In this document: positions 35,401 through 47,700 of the stretch, one piece after another
How positions within the stretch are numbered: the first letter of the stretch is position 1
Layout of the letters: every line of letters begins with the position of its first letter
Assembly (NCBI GenBank): GCA_934045075.1
Contig: OW203734.1
Location: forward strand, 17,155,680 to 17,219,679
Direction: 5' to 3'
DNA: 64,000 bases
Origin: Yponomeuta sedellus
Lineage: Eukaryota; Arthropoda; Insecta; Lepidoptera; Yponomeutidae
Position numbers and translations under genes: made by a program
The notes under the pieces: generated by a model
Told to the model about the DNA's origin: nothing
The model's database searches: none
The model's input: the letters and a program-made list of their open reading frames with translations, nothing else

Positions 35401-38312
35401 TGAAAATAATACAGCAGGATAGGGACGCTCAGCGATTCCTCTGGCGGGACGATCCTTCTAGTCCCCTAAAAGTATATCGAATGTCGTCGATGATATTTGG
35501 CGCTTGCTCCAGCCCATCGACGGCAATTTACATAACAAATCTTAACGCATCAGAATTCCAAAAGGAATTTCCCGTGGCCGTGGAGGCAATCAAGAACGAC
35601 ACATTCATGGACGATTTTATTAGTAGTTTAGATAGTCTGAACGATGCGGCTCGTCTGGCTTCCGACGTCGTGACGATTCATAAACGCGGAGGTTTCGAAA
35701 TGCGAGGTTGGATAGCAAACGATCCTGCGGCTCTAGCCCTATTGCCAGCCGAGCTGATATCAGACGTAGTTAGTAGTAATGACGTAGAGTTGTCTAGCGA
35801 CGCCGCTACTAGAACACTAGGTCTCATCTGGAAGCCAATCCGCGATGAGTTGACGTTTAGTTTTGGTGGTTCTGGAGGGGGCGTTTCGAGTAGTTCATCG
35901 CCTCCAGCAACTAAGCGCCAAGCTCTAACAATGGTTATGCAAATATACGACCCTTTGGGCATTCTAATGCCCATTATTATAAAAGGTCGTATTCTTTTTC
36001 AAAACTTGTGGCGGAAAGGTTTGGGATGGGACGACCGATTTGACGTAGTCGATTGCGATACGTGGTGTGAGTGGTTTGAAAGCTTAAAACTAATTTCACA
36101 ATTAAGCATACCAAGGCAGTATTTTTTGGGTAACTCACGGATTTCAGAGCGTGAACTGCACGTGTTTTGCGATGCGAGTGAGTCTGCCTATGTTGCGGTT
36201 GCTTATTGGAGGTTTTGTGATATTTCAGGCCAATCTAGCTTAGCTTTGATAGCAAGTAAAGCTCGTGTGACGCCTCTGAAGCCCGTGTCAATACCGCGAC
36301 TCGAGTTGCAAGGCGCGTTGATAGCCTCACGTCTCGCTCAATTCATCTGTGACACTCATCGTAACAAACCGATTCGGCGTTATTTCTGGTGCGATTCCAT
36401 GACCGTTTTAGGTTGGCTACGTAGCGATGCTCGAAAATATAAACCTTTTGTAGCCAATCGTGTGGGAGAGATCCTAGAAAATAGTGTCGTTACAGAATGG
36501 CACTGGATTCCGACTGCACTGAACGTCGCTGATGATGCGACACGTTTAGATACAACCGTGTTGAACGTAGAATCGCGCTGGATGTGCGGGCCGTCATTTT
36601 TGTTGTCTCCCCCCGCCGAGTGGCCAACAGAACCAGCAGCAGGAGGTGGCAAGGTAGAATCATTAGTTGGTCTGGAACTGAAGCCATCTGCACGTATTAA
36701 TAAAGCGCCATCAACATTATTGCATTCGAAAACAACATCCATCCCGTCGTCATGCAATTATGTTAGCTGCAACTGTATTAGCACAGTTGAGTCATCATCA
36801 CCAGTTTCAGCTGACCCAGCTCATTTTAGTTCATGGCTTAGAATGGTTAGGGCAACCGCTAGAGCGCATCAGTTTATCGCCGCATGCATCACCAGGGTGA
36901 GGGGTGCTTCAAATAACTTTGTTCTTACCCAACATAGCTCTTTGTCGTCGCACACTCCCACGCAAACACCCTTACGAGTACTGACTGCTCAAAATATAGA
37001 ATACGCGGAGGTCCACATTCTACGCAACAGCCAGAACAATGCATTCCGACAAGAATTACAATGCCTTCGACGAGAGAATCCAATCCCACCGAAAAGCCGG
37101 CTCGCTACCCTCAGCCCACGTGTGAACGAGAAAGGTTTGTTGTACGTTCAAGGACGCGCTGCTGCCATAGAAGTTGTCTCGACAGACACGAGGCCTATCA
37201 TATTGGATGGAAAAGACCCAGCCGTACGCCTTCTCATAACACACTTCCACGACAAGTTCGGGCACGCCAACGCAGAAACCGTGATCAACGAACTCCGACA
37301 AAAATACTGGATCCTGGGACTACGGAACTCTGTCAGATCGATTGTACGCAGCTGTCAGCTCTGCAAGTTAGTACGCGGGGCACCACCTCAACCACCCATG
37401 GGGGATTTGCCGAGTGCTCGCCTGTCGTTTGGAAAACGGCCATTCACGTTCGTGGGTCTGGACTATTTTGGGCCACTGCTAACAGCCGTTCGACGCAGGC
37501 ATGAAAAACGCTGAATAGCCCTCTTCACATGCATGACTTCAAGGGCCGTACACCTGGAGATAGTCCACAGCCTATCAACCGACGCCGCCATAATGTGCCT
37601 TCGCCGTTTCATTGCGCGCCGAGGGACTCCAAACCAAATCATCTCGGATAACGGCACGACTTTCATTGGAGCAAACAGACAGCTGCGTGAGCTGTACGGC
37701 CAGGAGGTGGCGGACTTTGCAAGCAACAGCAAAATAGAATGGAAGTTTATTCCTCCATCGGCACAATTTATGGGCGGTGCATGGGAACGATTGGTGAAGA
37801 GCGTGAAAACAGCGCTTCGTGTTACACTCAGAGATCGAACACCAACTGACGAAGTCCTGGGAACGCTTCTTTCGGAAGCGGAAGCTATTGTCAACGCACG
37901 ACCACTTACGCACGTTTCGCCCGATCCGGAAGACCCTGAAGCCCTGACGCCGTTCCATTTCCTGTTGGGAACATCATCGGGTCGGCAAATCCCAGCACAG
38001 CTCACTGACGCGGACCTTTGTAATAGGAACGGGTGGCGTCGAGCCGTCAGGCTGGCGGACCATTTCTGGAGGAGGTGGGTGCGGGAGTACCTGCCAAGTC
38101 TGGCCCCCCGGCGTGTTCGCGGTGCCGCACAGCCAACTGTAAAGGTCGGCGATCCTGTTTTGGTTGCAGACGGGAACCTGCCACGAGGGACCTGGCCACG
38201 GAGAGTGGTTGCGGCGCTGTTTCCGGGCCGCGACGGGATCATCAGAGTGGTGGATGTGAGGACCTCCGCTGGTACTTTGCGCCGGCCGCTCAAAAAGATC
38301 ATTCTACTTTGA
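32412..38312 (+). pseudogene. Gag-pol polyprotein of the BEL/Pao element with two in-frame stops
   Basis: A single frame of 1,967 codons from ATG 32412 is interrupted by TAG at 33549-33551 (in gag) and TGA at 37512-37514 (in integrase), with no frameshift. In order: an Ala/Arg-rich gag with a coiled segment; zinc knuckles starting CLFCNQSHD and CYRCLTKSSH (about residues 495-555); an aspartic protease with LLDDGSS (about 645); a reverse transcriptase with ALTADIKEMFPQV and the active site FMDDF (about 930-1075); RNase H with VFCDASESAY (about 1255); an HHCC integrase zinc finger (HFHDKFGH, CQLC); and an integrase core with GLDYFG, ISDNGT and GGAWERL (D, D and E). Readthrough or sequencing error at either stop would restore length, so it is called broken with that caution. 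Confidence 0.85.
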
Positions 38313-38326
38313 AAAAAAGGGGAGAG

Positions 38327-38534
38327 TGTGCACGACTACTATGCATGAGGATATAGTCTTTTTGTTGCAAGTAGATTTATATTTTTTCATAGACCTTTTC
38401 TAGTTGCTTGGCAACGTTTTTTGTTGAATATGTATGTCACTTAATTTTCTGATTCGTACGAATAAAAACGATGAAATTTTATAAAGAACATTTGGTCAAG
38501 CTTTTATTATTATTATAGCTACGAGACGATCAAA
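38327..38534 (+). repeat. 3' LTR of the BEL/Pao element
   Basis: 208 bp, matching the 5' LTR along its whole length on reading. It is preceded by a purine-rich tract (AAAAAAAGGGGAGAG, about 38312-38326), the expected plus-strand primer site. Confidence 0.9.
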
Positions 38535-39084
38535 CTAAGCATAACATATTTTATAATACAAGTGTGTACAGACGACGTGATTGCATATTAATAACTATGA
38601 TACATTATATAACTGACAAAAACTTAACTGCAAGTTTGCTAAAGGTCATTCGAATGGTAGCGTGGTGTTCGGGTCATCTATCTCCCTCCAAAATGGTTGA
38701 GACTGATGATGGCTGAGCACTGCGTTATGCTCGTGAACGAGTGCTGTTCGTGTGTCTGGTCGCAGCACTTATGTTTTCCCCTATTATTGTGAGACATTTG
38801 ACTAATGCTTTGGCATTTAGGCTTGTTAATGGCAATCATGAAATCTTATTAGGATGTATTAGGTTTTAAGATGATTTGAGAAAAGATGGTCAGAGTGGAG
38901 TTTTTTTTTCGCTGCCTTTTTCTCCACTACAATACGGCCCGAAGGCGGCGGCTTACATTTTACATTGTACATTGACATTCAGCAAACAGAATGTAAATTC
39001 TTTACGTTGAAATAAAATGATTTGAATTTGAATTTGAATGGCGAGCAGTGGGCCAGCATGGGCCAATGTGTACTGGCCGCATAA

Positions 39085-39192
39085 TAGGAGGGCGTCTATT
39101 TCTTCATTTATTTATTTACATTTCATTCATTTATTTCTTAATTTTCTGGCCGTTGACGACTTGACCACGGATGTAAAATTAACATCCGTGGC
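39085..39192. other. Short spacer with a small hairpin
   Basis: After the end of R1 there is an ATTT-rich tract, then CCACGGATGT and its inverse ACATCCGTGG around an 8-bp centre (39164-39191), directly next to the end of THAP transposon B. Confidence 0.5.
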
Positions 39193-40839
39193 TCAAAACA
39201 ATAACTAAAGCGTAGAAGGAGAAATAAAAAGTAATTATTGAATAGCTTTCCTTGTTACTCTTATAATGATTCGTTGTGCCAGAAAGAGACAACTGCTGTG
39301 TACTCGTACACTCGAAATTTTACAATCGTACTCTCAGAATAATAACTAAAGCACAGGAGCCGTAGAATAAAAAGTCATTATTGAATAGCTTTCCTTGTTA
39401 CTCTTACAATGATTCGTTGTACCAGAAAGAGACGACTGCAGTGTACTCGTACACTTGAAATTTTACAATCGTACTAGGTTGCCTATAGAAAGTCAAAGTT
39501 ATATAGAGGGTCATATATTATAGTAGAAATCCATAAGGATGGGACATACAACACGAAAACGTCAATATTATTTATTCCTTAACTAAACATTCCGTAAATA
39601 TAGCAGTATATATTAATTATATGGTATTAGCTGGCTCCCTAAACGTTGGTGTTGTTGGTGGCGCCATATTTATTTAACCTACAATATATTCTCAGCTCTT
39701 CGAACTCTTGTTCTCGGAAAAAAATACAGAAAACTATCTATTTGTACAAGTTCAATTTGCATCCAATAAATAAATTTTCCTTGATCTTACTATACATAGA
39801 TTGCGAGCTTTATGCATTCATAGTTTTAGAGCGCAGCTCAAAGAAAAAGAAGTATAATAATAACTTGTGATAGATTGTTTTTTATCTGACCAAAAGTTAG
39901 ATGTTTTTACAGAAATTAATTAAATAATTTATTGCACAGCCAGCGTCACACTCACATTGTTTGAAATTCCTGATTCCTGAAGAAGGGTAACCTGTGTATC
40001 AGAAACCAGAGCAGTGGCTTTAAATTACACAGGAAATTACAGAAAGTAAGAAAAACACGTAAAATAAAATAATAGGAAAAATGAAAGAACATTTAATATT
40101 TATAGTCTTTTTAATGCACTAACCCGTGCTAAAGACAATTTTAAAAACCTATTTAGGCGACAACCGGCATCAGTGAAATTTTGAACCTCTTTACAAATGC
40201 TTTCTGTATTACTTACAATTTAATGTTAGTCCTTCTAACCCTGCGATAGTCTTGGTCAGTACTACTAGGAGGGTGTATGGATATATAAACATTAAAATTC
40301 TTGCTAATTATACTTATAAACCATACTTAAAAACCAGTTATGAACTTATACAAATTAAAATTTATATGAAATTATTACTCTTTAAATCACAGTCTTTGAT
40401 AAAAAATAATGTCCTAACCTAATGTTGTATATGAAACAGTCTTCTTCAAGATGTCTGCTGCAAACGTACGTGATTTTGTTTAATACCAATAAAATTTGAC
40501 CGTGAAGCCACGCCTTGTGACCTTGTTGACCGTCTATCCACATTTGTGTCATTGTGCTTTTTTCGGGTAACCTGAAATAAATAATTATTAATTATAAACC
40601 ACTATAATTAGTCATAAATACATGTCATGAAGTTCTTTATTAATTTGACAGCAAACCGTAGATAAAAACCAGTACTGCTGGACACCTTTTTTTCACAATG
40701 GTGGTGCGATTTGTTCGCTACATTATTATTATATTACGACACGTAGATTATGTAGCGAAAACTATTCTTTACGATATATGAACCTATCTTATTACAAGTT
40801 CTAATTTTTTTAAAAGAAGGTGGAATTATTAGAAGTTAA

Positions 40840-41815
40840 TGTTAGTTTGAGTTCGTATAATTATTTAATGAAGATTTATATTGGCAGCTTTATTTCTTTA
40901 TGGTTTTCATATTAGACATCTATCAAATTATAGAATACTTCGATATGCCTTTTCAGTTTGCTATGTTCTTGTGAATTTGTTGCAAATAAATAATAAATAT
41001 AATTTTACAGTCTTCCTTTACAAATATTATGTTAACATGGTAGCAGATCGTTCGGTGCGTAAACGTGGGGAAAACAAAGCAAGTGGATAAAATTGCTAAA
41101 CATGAATAATATCGTAATTCCAATTTATGACGGGACAGATTATTCGAATTGGAAAATTCGTTTGATAAAATTTCTTCAATTCAAAAAATGTAAAGATGTT
41201 GCTATACGATTAAAAATGGAAAGTGATGATGAGGCATCATGGTATGAGATGGATATTGAAGCGACAAACTATACATACAGCGCGATTACGAATCAGCAGC
41301 TAGAATATATCAGCGACTTAGACTTGACGTACAAAATAATTTCGAAATTCGACGAAATGTATTTAAAACAATCCACAGCGCTACAAATCGTATGTAGAAG
41401 CAATTAAGAGAATATTAAGATACCAAAATATTCACATGTCAACATATTTTTTGATGAATTCGAACGATGTGTCAACGATTTAAAAAAGGCAGGCGCTATA
41501 ATGACAGAAAGCGAAAAATTACATTTTATGCTAAAAGCATTACCAGGAGAATATAGTTATATTGGAGATTTAATAGACGTATTACCGGAAACAGAAAGGA
41601 CAGTTGAATACTTGAAAAGCAAAATTCGTATGAAAAATATAATTAAGAAAGAGGAAGATATACCGGATAAATCAAACGTGTTTAAAGCAAATGTTGAGAA
41701 CAAACCTACTTGTTTACTTGTGGAAAACCTGGACACTTGAAAAGAGACTGTTGGCACGGAAACTGTGGTCGTGGACGCGGACGTCAAGGTCCAAATCGTG
41801 GTCGTGCACGTGGAC
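40840..41815 (+). mobile_element. Copia 5' LTR and gag fragment inside THAP transposon B
   Basis: A putative LTR of about 198 bp (40840-41037, TGTTAG to TTAACA) is followed directly by TGGTAGCAGATC, a Copia-type primer-binding site for the initiator-Met tRNA half. The gag gene follows and pol is absent. No second LTR is present before the SINE at 41817. Confidence 0.75.
41093..41815 (+). pseudogene. Copia gag remnant
   Basis: Frames 41093-41407 and 41501-41740 encode the gag helical domain (PIYDGTDYSNWKIRLIKFL, then MTESEKLHFMLKALPGEYS). After a further frameshift comes a zinc knuckle ending CGKPGHLKRDC and a basic Gly-Arg tail (GRGRGRQGP). At least two breaks separate the pieces. Confidence 0.8.
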
Positions 41816-41816
41816 C

Positions 41817-42175
41817 TTTAAATTTGTTCCTTAGCACGGGTTAGTGCATTAAAAATAAAAATAGTGTAATCATGTGGGTACAGTGATATCGTTCCGATGT
41901 TAAACCTAACTGCAAAGTAGGTAGTCGGGGCTGTAAGTAATGCAATTTGCTTAAGTCAGATGTCGCTGCCTGTACGTAATACAGAGAATATTGTAAAGAG
42001 GTTCGAAATTTCACTGATGTCGTGAGTCGCCCATTGGCTCAATTGGTAGAGCGCTGGTACGGATAGCCAGAGGTTGCGGGTTCGAATCCCGGCATGGGTG
42101 AAATTTTTAGCCTCTAAATAGGTTTTTAAATTTGTTCCTTAGCACGGGTTAGTGCATTAAAAATAAAAATAGTTG
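41817..42175 (+). mobile_element. tRNA-headed SINE with a duplicated tail sequence
   Basis: The head at 42030-42101 folds like a tRNA (GCCCAT paired with ATGGGT, GCTC/GAGC D arm, TTCGAAT T loop), but the anticodon loop has C instead of T at position 33. The tail TTAGCACGGGTTAGTGCATT occurs at 42136 and again ahead of the head at 41827, so a second, older SINE end lies directly upstream. A reverse relative is at 40107-40255. Confidence 0.65.
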
Positions 42176-43316
42176 TAGTTAACATAATATCAAAATTCCT
42201 TTTGGTAGTTTTTAATTTATCACGCTAAAAGTATAAAAATATCAATGCAATTAATAGATTCAAACAGGAAAAATATTTATCGATAATCATAAACAATTGA
42301 ATCGATAACTTCAAAGAACGTTACTGGATTAAGCTTTCAAAAGTAAATTTAGATATAGTGAAATAAACACAAGTAATAAAAAAAACTTCTTTACTAAGTA
42401 TCGATAACTTTTTCACTGAGGTAGTAGGAAACTCCCATCCCTATCACCCTAAAATAAACAACAAACTTGTTACTATGATTATAATCATGATTTATTATCT
42501 TTGAAACACTATTCTCAAACAATATTAAAGCTATGTTGCAATTCCAGTAGCTCATAGTTAAAATGCAAGCAAAAAACCACTACAAAGTACACAAAATTGA
42601 ATCTTACCGATGGAAGCTGATGAAGGTGGTTTTGTTTTCTATTCTCCCGAATGGGTTTATCACACACGCCATCCCGATGTATTGCGTATACTCCATACTA
42701 CAAATTTAATATCCACTGAAATCCACTTCAGTTTGTCTTAGAACAACCCAAAAAACACAAGCTTTTCGGAGACGACGCACTCCAACAACTGTTGTCTAAC
42801 ACACTGCCAAATCGAAGGTACTTGGCAGCCTACTACAAAATGTGGTTTTCTAGACATCTGTAATTCGGTAGCATAATGGTAACCAAAGGTAACCAACTGA
42901 CAATTGAGGGTGGTACGTTCTGAATAACACAACAACACACTAAGTATCGTCTTTATACAATCTCCTTCCCCCGGATATCCCAAAGCCCATAAATTTCCAG
43001 TCGTTATTAACCTTAGTTCGTTCACCGTTTATTACATTTATGGCTAATTTCTTTACTAATAACAAAATCAAATTGTGATGTGTTGCCAACCAGATATGTG
43101 TATTTATATATTTGTATATGTTTTTCCACAGGTCAATAGCTCAATAGAGTGAAATTTAAATTAAATAACCGACCATTCCCTGAGCTGTTACTTTATGCGA
43201 CCATGACATTGGCAGAAATATTCTACGTGGTTGGCGACGTTTCAAACTAACGAGACAGACATGTGTCAGGTGTTCACTTTATAACGCTCCTTCTATGCTT
43301 TAGTTATTATTCTGAG

Positions 43317-43489
43317 CTGAGATCCGTGGACTTGACTCACAAAACAAAAAGAAAGTGTGGCAAAGTCACTAGAATTTCATTCACCCATTTCATTCATTCT
43401 ATCCACTCGATCACAGAATACTCTAATCTGTGCTCAATCTATGTCATCTTCTATAAGTAGTCTCTGGCTGGTCAGAGAAATCAAAATGG
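43317..43489 (+). promoter_or_regulatory. Former upstream flank of RBM22, now displaced
   Basis: A short unique sequence between THAP transposon B and the non-LTR insertion, ending in the 13-bp target site (43477-43489). It contains CTATAAGTAG near 43451. Before the insertion this lay about 185 bp upstream of the RBM22 start codon, so part of the RBM22 promoter may now be 5.5 kb away. Confidence 0.35.
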
Positions 43490-43634
43490 AGAAAAGCGCG
43501 GGAACCTTGGATGAGTAAAGGCGGCGAAATTTGAACAATTTTCAATAAATTGATAACTTTTATATTTCTCTGTAAATACAAAGTGAATTGTACATATAGT
43601 TGGTAGACAAGTTTGTACATATTGTAATTAGAAG

Positions 43635-44729
43635 ATGGGGGCGGGAAAGAAGCGGAAAAAAACTGATCCCCCTGACGAGCGATCATCACCAGCTATGGAC
43701 ACTTCGGACTCGGATGATGACTCCTCCAGGAAGTACAATGTTTTTAAGGTTCCAGGGTACTCTAGGAGGTATCCTGAAAACAGTAAAAAATCGGAATACA
43801 TAGTGTTCGTGTCACACGAAAATGAAAAACCGTTTTCCGACAAAGACAGGCTAGCTCTCTCCCATGCCATACGCAAATTCTGCGTCACTGGCATTCTACA
43901 TCTGAAGTCAGTAAATAAATTCAAGATTGGCATTACGTTCGATTTGTCAAACAATGCAAATGTGTTTATGCAGAATAAAAAATTACTCGACGAACTAGAC
44001 CTGAAGGCCACTATACCGGCTAGCGACACTGAAGCGACTGGGGTTCTTACCTCAGTCCCTACTGACCTTTCCAACAAACAAATCTTCTCGTTGATTGGCA
44101 GCTCTCGAAATGTAATTCAAGTGAGACGTTTCATACGTCGGGTGCGGAGTGACGACGGCGACGTGTCACATCTTCCCACTCAGACAGTCGCGGTAACTTT
44201 TGCATCCACTGAATTGCCTCAGTACGTCTATCTCGATTCTTGGAGACACGAGGTAAGCGCTTATATACCACCAGTAAAGCAATGTCTTCAGTGCATGAAG
44301 TTTGGCCACATTGCCAAATACTGCCGAAATTCGGTTGTGTGCTCGATCTGCACAGAAAATCACCATTTTAAAACATGTAAAGAGGATCCTAAAAACGCGA
44401 AATGCTGCAACTGCGGAGGCAATCACATAGCTATCTCTAACACATGTCCACAAAAAAAATTGAAAATAGAGGAAAACAAAATTAAGTCAAGGGCCGTCAC
44501 ATACTCAGATTTATTCAGTGAAAACTCCTTCCCCCAATTAACAAAATCGAACATCGAAACACAAATTCAAAATTTAACGAAATCAGATTTTTTCATGAAC
44601 ATACTCATTCAAGCAATTACAAAAATAGTTACAAATCAGAAAAACACCCCAATCAACTCTACATCAATAAAAGAAATCTTAGCACAAACTGTAAGAAATA
44701 CCACTTCTTCTAACAATGGATCAACTTAA
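43635..44729 (+). CDS. ORF1, nucleic-acid-binding Gag-like protein of the non-LTR element
   Basis: 364 residues. Acidic and Ser-rich N-terminus, a central fold typical of non-LTR Gag proteins (about residues 60-200), and three zinc knuckles at about 217-271: CLQCMKFGHIAKYC, CSICTENHHFKTC and CCNCGGNHIAISNTC. The rest is Lys/Asn-rich. It should coat the element RNA and carry it into the nucleus. The stop (TAA, 44727-44729) lies inside the start of ORF2. Confidence 0.9.
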   Translation: MGAGKKRKKTDPPDERSSPAMDTSDSDDDSSRKYNVFKVPGYSRRYPENSKKSEYIVFVSHENEKPFSDKDRLALSHAIRKFCVTGILHLKSVNKFKIGITFDLSNNANVFMQNKKLLDELDLKATIPASDTEATGVLTSVPTDLSNKQIFSLIGSSRNVIQVRRFIRRVRSDDGDVSHLPTQTVAVTFASTELPQYVYLDSWRHEVSAYIPPVKQCLQCMKFGHIAKYCRNSVVCSICTENHHFKTCKEDPKNAKCCNCGGNHIAISNTCPQKKLKIEENKIKSRAVTYSDLFSENSFPQLTKSNIETQIQNLTKSDFFMNILIQAITKIVTNQKNTPINSTSIKEILAQTVRNTTSSNNGST

Positions 44730-47700
44730 TATTATGCAGTGGAACTCCCAGAGTATTATTAGCAATAAATTTCTATTAACACAATTTCTTTATGAAAACG
44801 ATATACATGTAGCAATAATATCAGAGACTTGGCTAACTCCTATTAAAGATTTTAACATAAAAGGATATCGAATAGAAAGAAACGATATTGGTAATAAACA
44901 TAATGGTGTAGCAATTTTAATACATAATAGTTTAAATTATAAAAAAATTAATACATATTCGGACAACTCCTTACAAAACATTTGTGTAAGGATATCTGTA
45001 AATAATAAAGAAATGAGTATTGTAAGTTTTTACTGTCCTACAAACTGTGTCCCATCTTTTGATAAACTTAAATTTCAGTCAATAATAGAGTCAATACCCG
45101 AACCCATGTTATTTGCAGGTGATTTTTATGCACACCATACTTTGTGGGGGTGCCATTCTATTAATCCTAGAGGAAGAGATATTTTGGAAATTATTGATGA
45201 AAAAAATTTGGTTGTTTTGAATTCCGGCGAGGTTACTACTGTGGGCTCCTTGACATGGCGTCCCAATGCTTTGGATTTATCACTGGCTTCCCCATCACTG
45301 GCTCTGTCTTGCGATTGGTCTGTACATAATGATCCTCTTGGCAGCTACCATCTTCCTGTAATTATTAAGGTTTTTGTAAATAATAGTATTAATGATGATG
45401 GTCTTGTAAACAGCAATGGTGCTAATCCTTTGCCCATCTATCCTAACTTTAAAATGATCAATTGGACATTATATGAACAATATGTAGACACACAACTGTC
45501 TGATTTTCAGGTTGAAAATTACACTCCGTTGACAGCATATAACAGTTTTTGTAACATATTGCATAATGTAGTTAATGACTCTCTTACAAATCGTAATTCT
45601 GTTTCTTCTTCTTTTGGTGCTATCAACTCTCGTCGTAGACTGATACGCAAGAAGCTCTCTCTTCCTTGGTGGAATAAAAAATGTTCAGAAGCTGTAGAAA
45701 ATTCCAAACTTGCCTATATTAACTTTAAAAATAATCCTTCAGATCAATCTTACATTGAATTTAAAAAATTACAAGCACATAAAAAACTTTTGTTAAAAAT
45801 GGAAAGATCTAATAGCTGGATTGAACTGTGTAGCTCCTTCAATCGATGTACACCTCTGTCAATAATCTGGAATTGTATGCGTAAATTCAACAAAACTTAC
45901 TCTTTTAATAATGACAATGATAGTTGGATACAAGATTTTTTGCAAAAGTATACACCCGACCATGTAAATAATAAACCAAAATTTTCCCCGGACAGTGAAA
46001 CAAATCCTGTAAATAATTTTATGATAAAATCTTTCTCAATTGAAGAATTAATATCAGCTATTCTCTCGAGAAAAGATGGCGCATTTGGTCTGGATGGTAT
46101 TCCTTATATAATGTTAAAAAGGCTTAGTAAAAATAGCTTACAGATTTTGCTTGAAATATTAAATAACCTATGGTTGAGCAACGAGATTCCCCACTCATGG
46201 AAGTCCGATTGTTTAGTGCCCATATTAAAGCCAGATAAGCCTCGATCAAATCCAGATTCCTACCGTCCTATTGCTTTGACATCTTGCATAGGCAAAGTTT
46301 TTGAACAACTGATAAAACAAAGGTTGGAATTTTATGTAGAACAAAATAGTATTTTACCTTCTAATCAATTTGGCTTTCGAAGAGGAACATCAGCTCGTGA
46401 AAGCATCTGTCAGCTGCAGCTTGACATACAAAATTGTTTAAATAAAAAATATTATTTGATGTCGGTGTTTTTTGATGTGTCTGGAGCATTTAATAGTGTC
46501 AATGTCGATATTCTTTGTGTTGAGTTACTTTCCATCGGGATCCCAAATAAAATTGTTAATTGGATTCATAATTTTCTTACTGAGAGGGAAGTCTATGTAA
46601 AATATAATGGTAATCTTTATGGTCCACGATTCGCTTCTGTTGGTGTTTGTCAAGGCGGAATACTTTCTCCATTAATTTTCCTCTTATATATCCGCCGTTT
46701 AAATCTCATTTTGGGTTCTGAAGTCAAAAATCTTCAATTTGCTGACGACTTGGTTGTTTATGCATCTGGAAAAAAATTAAAAAACATCAGTGAAATTCTT
46801 AACAAATCTTTAAAAGGGTTGTCTACATACTTCACCTATCTGAATCTTGATATAAATGCATTAAAATCTAAAGTGGTTGTATTTGGTAAAGCTAGCAATA
46901 ATATTCCTTCTGTATTCTACAACAAAGTCCCCATTCCTGTTTCTCAAGAGGCTAAGTTTTTAGGTATTATCTTTACTCACAATATGTCTTGGAAAAAATA
47001 TGTTGAATTGCTAAGTTTAAGAGCCAATAAGGCCCATAATATTTTGAAATCTTTGTGCAGGATTTCGTGGGGAGCAGATCCGAAAATATTGTTACTTCTG
47101 TACAAATCATTGGTTCGTAGTCATTTTGAATATGGTTTTCTTTGTTTTGGTGGTGACAGTAGATTGGTGAATGCCTTGGATAAAATTCAAAATAAAAACT
47201 TGAGACTCATCACAGGAGCATTTAAAAGTACTCCTATAAATGTAATGCAGGTGGAGTGCAAACTCCCTCCATTAGCTATTAGATTTACTTATCTGAAAGA
47301 AAGATTTTTATTAAAATTATATAGTAAGAGAAATAATTACCTATTGCTGAGCTTGATGAATTCTCCTCCAAATTCTCTTTATATCCTTCAGGGCTTTGCT
47401 CTGTACATTAATTTTCTGGAAACATTACAGATTTATAAATCCCCTCTCCTTCCTTGTTATCAGGGAAATTTTCTTAGTAAATTTCCTGCAATAAATATAA
47501 TAATTGATCACAATCTATGCACCAAACAAGATGTGTACAACAAACTTTCAGAGTTCACTGATGATTGTAGATTCCTCTATACTGATGGGTCCAAAACTGA
47601 TAATGCTGTCTCGTTTGCTTTCTTTGATGGCTTTTTTAATTTAGGCACTGGTCATAAAATAAATTCAAACATTAGTATATTCACAGCAGAAGCCGTGGCT

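Larger units (their letters stand above)
32138..38534 (+). mobile_element. BEL/Pao LTR retrotransposon, near-complete
   Basis: Two 208-bp LTRs (32138-32345 and 38327-38534) begin TGTGCACGAC and end GACGATCAAA. I found no difference between them by eye. The 5-bp sequence CTAAG flanks both sides (32133-32137 and 38535-38539). One gag-pol frame fills the interior, broken by two stop codons. There is no envelope-like gene. Identical LTRs mean a very recent insertion. Confidence 0.9.
31310..39081. mobile_element. TAA-flanked inverted-repeat transposon, non-autonomous, containing a BEL element
   Basis: Inverted ends of about 40 bp share CAGTACACA, TGGCCCA and GGCCCACTGCTCGCCATT. A TAA duplication lies at 31307-31309 and 39082-39084, within repeat R1. 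Without the BEL/Pao insert (32138-38534) the element would be about 1.4 kb and non-coding. A 3-bp TAA site is usual for PIF/Harbinger elements; the family is otherwise uncertain. The interior has further GGCCC/CCACGC repeats at 31960-32060. Confidence 0.7.
40420..42672 (-). pseudogene. THAP zinc-finger remnant of transposon copy B
   Basis: Minus-strand exon 1 (42672-42608) starts MACVI and ends with the THAP motif FISFHR at a CG|GTAAGAT donor. Exon 2 starts after TTTCAG at 40571 with LPEKSTMTQMWIDG and, after a frameshift, ends VCSRHLEEDCFIYN, the Cys-x-x-His and D-x-F end of a THAP domain. Copy A keeps the first Cys pair (MACVILGCK) and copy B keeps the last pair, so together they support the assignment. 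The retro-insertions lie in the intron. Confidence 0.7.
39193..43316 (-). mobile_element. THAP-bearing inverted-repeat transposon, copy B (opposite orientation to A)
   Basis: The right end (about 43286-43316) matches the 31-bp inverted repeat of copy A with small changes. The left end is duplicated: two tandem copies of the terminal 140 bp start near 39193 and 39341. The body is a reverse copy of 6224-8069 plus 11050-11400 of copy A, without the CR1 insertion. It has its own insertions: a Copia 5' fragment at about 40840-41815 and SINE copies at 40107-40255 and 41817-42175. Confidence 0.75.

Noticed and set aside
37463..38302. 279-codon frame opposite the BEL integrase
   Set aside because: It is an antisense shadow of the GC-rich integrase coding region and has no recognisable motif.
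42030..42101. Possible functional tRNA gene
   Set aside because: The cloverleaf is recognisable, but the anticodon loop lacks T33, the GGA anticodon would require a long serine variable arm that is absent, and the segment sits inside a SINE.
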